A stretch of 5,172 bases of DNA from a bacterium (lineage in GTDB: Bacteria; UBP14; UBA6098), in the NCBI GenBank assembly GCA_030642425.1, contig DAOWNU010000177.1:1-5172 (forward strand), read 5' to 3'. The first letter of the stretch is position 1. The number at the start of each line of letters is the position of its first letter. Made by a program: the position numbers and the translations under genes. The notes below the pieces were generated by a model, which ran no database searches, had not been told where the DNA came from, and saw nothing but the letters and a program-made list of their open reading frames with translations. Below are positions 5,140-5,172 of the stretch, one piece after another.

Positions 5140-5172
5140 ATGAGCTATGAGATACATGCGAATTACTATCAA
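5140..5172 (+). CDS. Transposase, N-terminal 11 codons only (probably IS1182 family)
   Basis: An ATG at 5140 follows GGAGG (5126-5130) with nine bases between, and opens a frame MSYEIHANYYQ that is still open at the window edge. The pattern of a short polar start leading to NYYQ resembles IS1182-type DDE transposases, in which a 'LxPPxLEDWV' stretch usually follows; that part is not visible here. Its position just inside an insertion-sequence-like terminus and behind a start-sequestering hairpin supports a transposase. Family assignment is tentative. Confidence 0.55.
   Translation, partial: MSYEIHANYYQ

Larger units (their letters stand above)
5064..5172 (+). mobile_element. Left end of an insertion sequence, probably IS1182-like (right part outside window)
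   Basis: The sequence from 5064 starts GGCTGTCTCAAAACCTC, a form commonly seen at insertion-sequence termini. It is followed within about 75 bases by an inverted-repeat leader and the start of a reading frame on the same strand. The encoded MSYEIHANYYQ resembles the N-terminus of IS1182-family transposases as I recall them, although 11 residues are weak evidence. The exact outer boundary is uncertain by a few bases, and the right end and any target duplication lie outside the window. Confidence 0.6.

Overview
The window carries four protein-coding genes and the left end of an insertion sequence. The organism looks like a diderm bacterium. It has a lipoprotein with a lipobox and Ig-like/fibronectin III domains, moderately GC-rich genes using the standard code, and AT-rich intergenic DNA full of 'TCAAA' low-complexity tracts. 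That combination is common in metagenome-derived genomes of the FCB group and nearby candidate phyla (Zixibacteria/Latescibacteria-like), but the sequence alone does not fix the phylum.

Layout, left to right: (1) 1-697, minus strand: the N-terminal 232 residues of a secreted lipoprotein, running off the left edge. (2) 698-1260: a 563-base divergent intergenic region. It holds a 23-bp direct repeat, two A-rich TCAAA-type tracts each followed by a GCCGCC hairpin, a GC-rich island, two perfect 10-bp-stem hairpins and a probable cysS promoter. (3) 1261-2682, plus: cysS, a complete and orthodox cysteinyl-tRNA synthetase. (4) 2732-3778, plus: a divergent YchF/Obg-family P-loop NTPase with a TGS domain, whose P-loop lysine is replaced by arginine. 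(5) 3784-4989, plus: a DUF401-family integral membrane protein, a predicted transporter of unknown substrate. (6) 4990-5063: a short spacer with nothing recognisable. (7) 5064-5172, plus: the left end of an insertion sequence, probably IS1182-like. Only the first 11 transposase codons are present, preceded by a long inverted repeat that would bury the transposase ribosome-binding site in read-through transcripts.

Genes 3-5 are co-directional with gaps of 49 and 5 bases and look like one transcription unit: a translation enzyme, a probably ribosome-associated NTPase and a membrane protein. No shared pathway is evident. The most interesting points are the altered nucleotide-binding motifs of the YchF-like protein, the self-silencing leader of the insertion sequence, and the layered repeats and hairpins between the lipoprotein gene and cysS.
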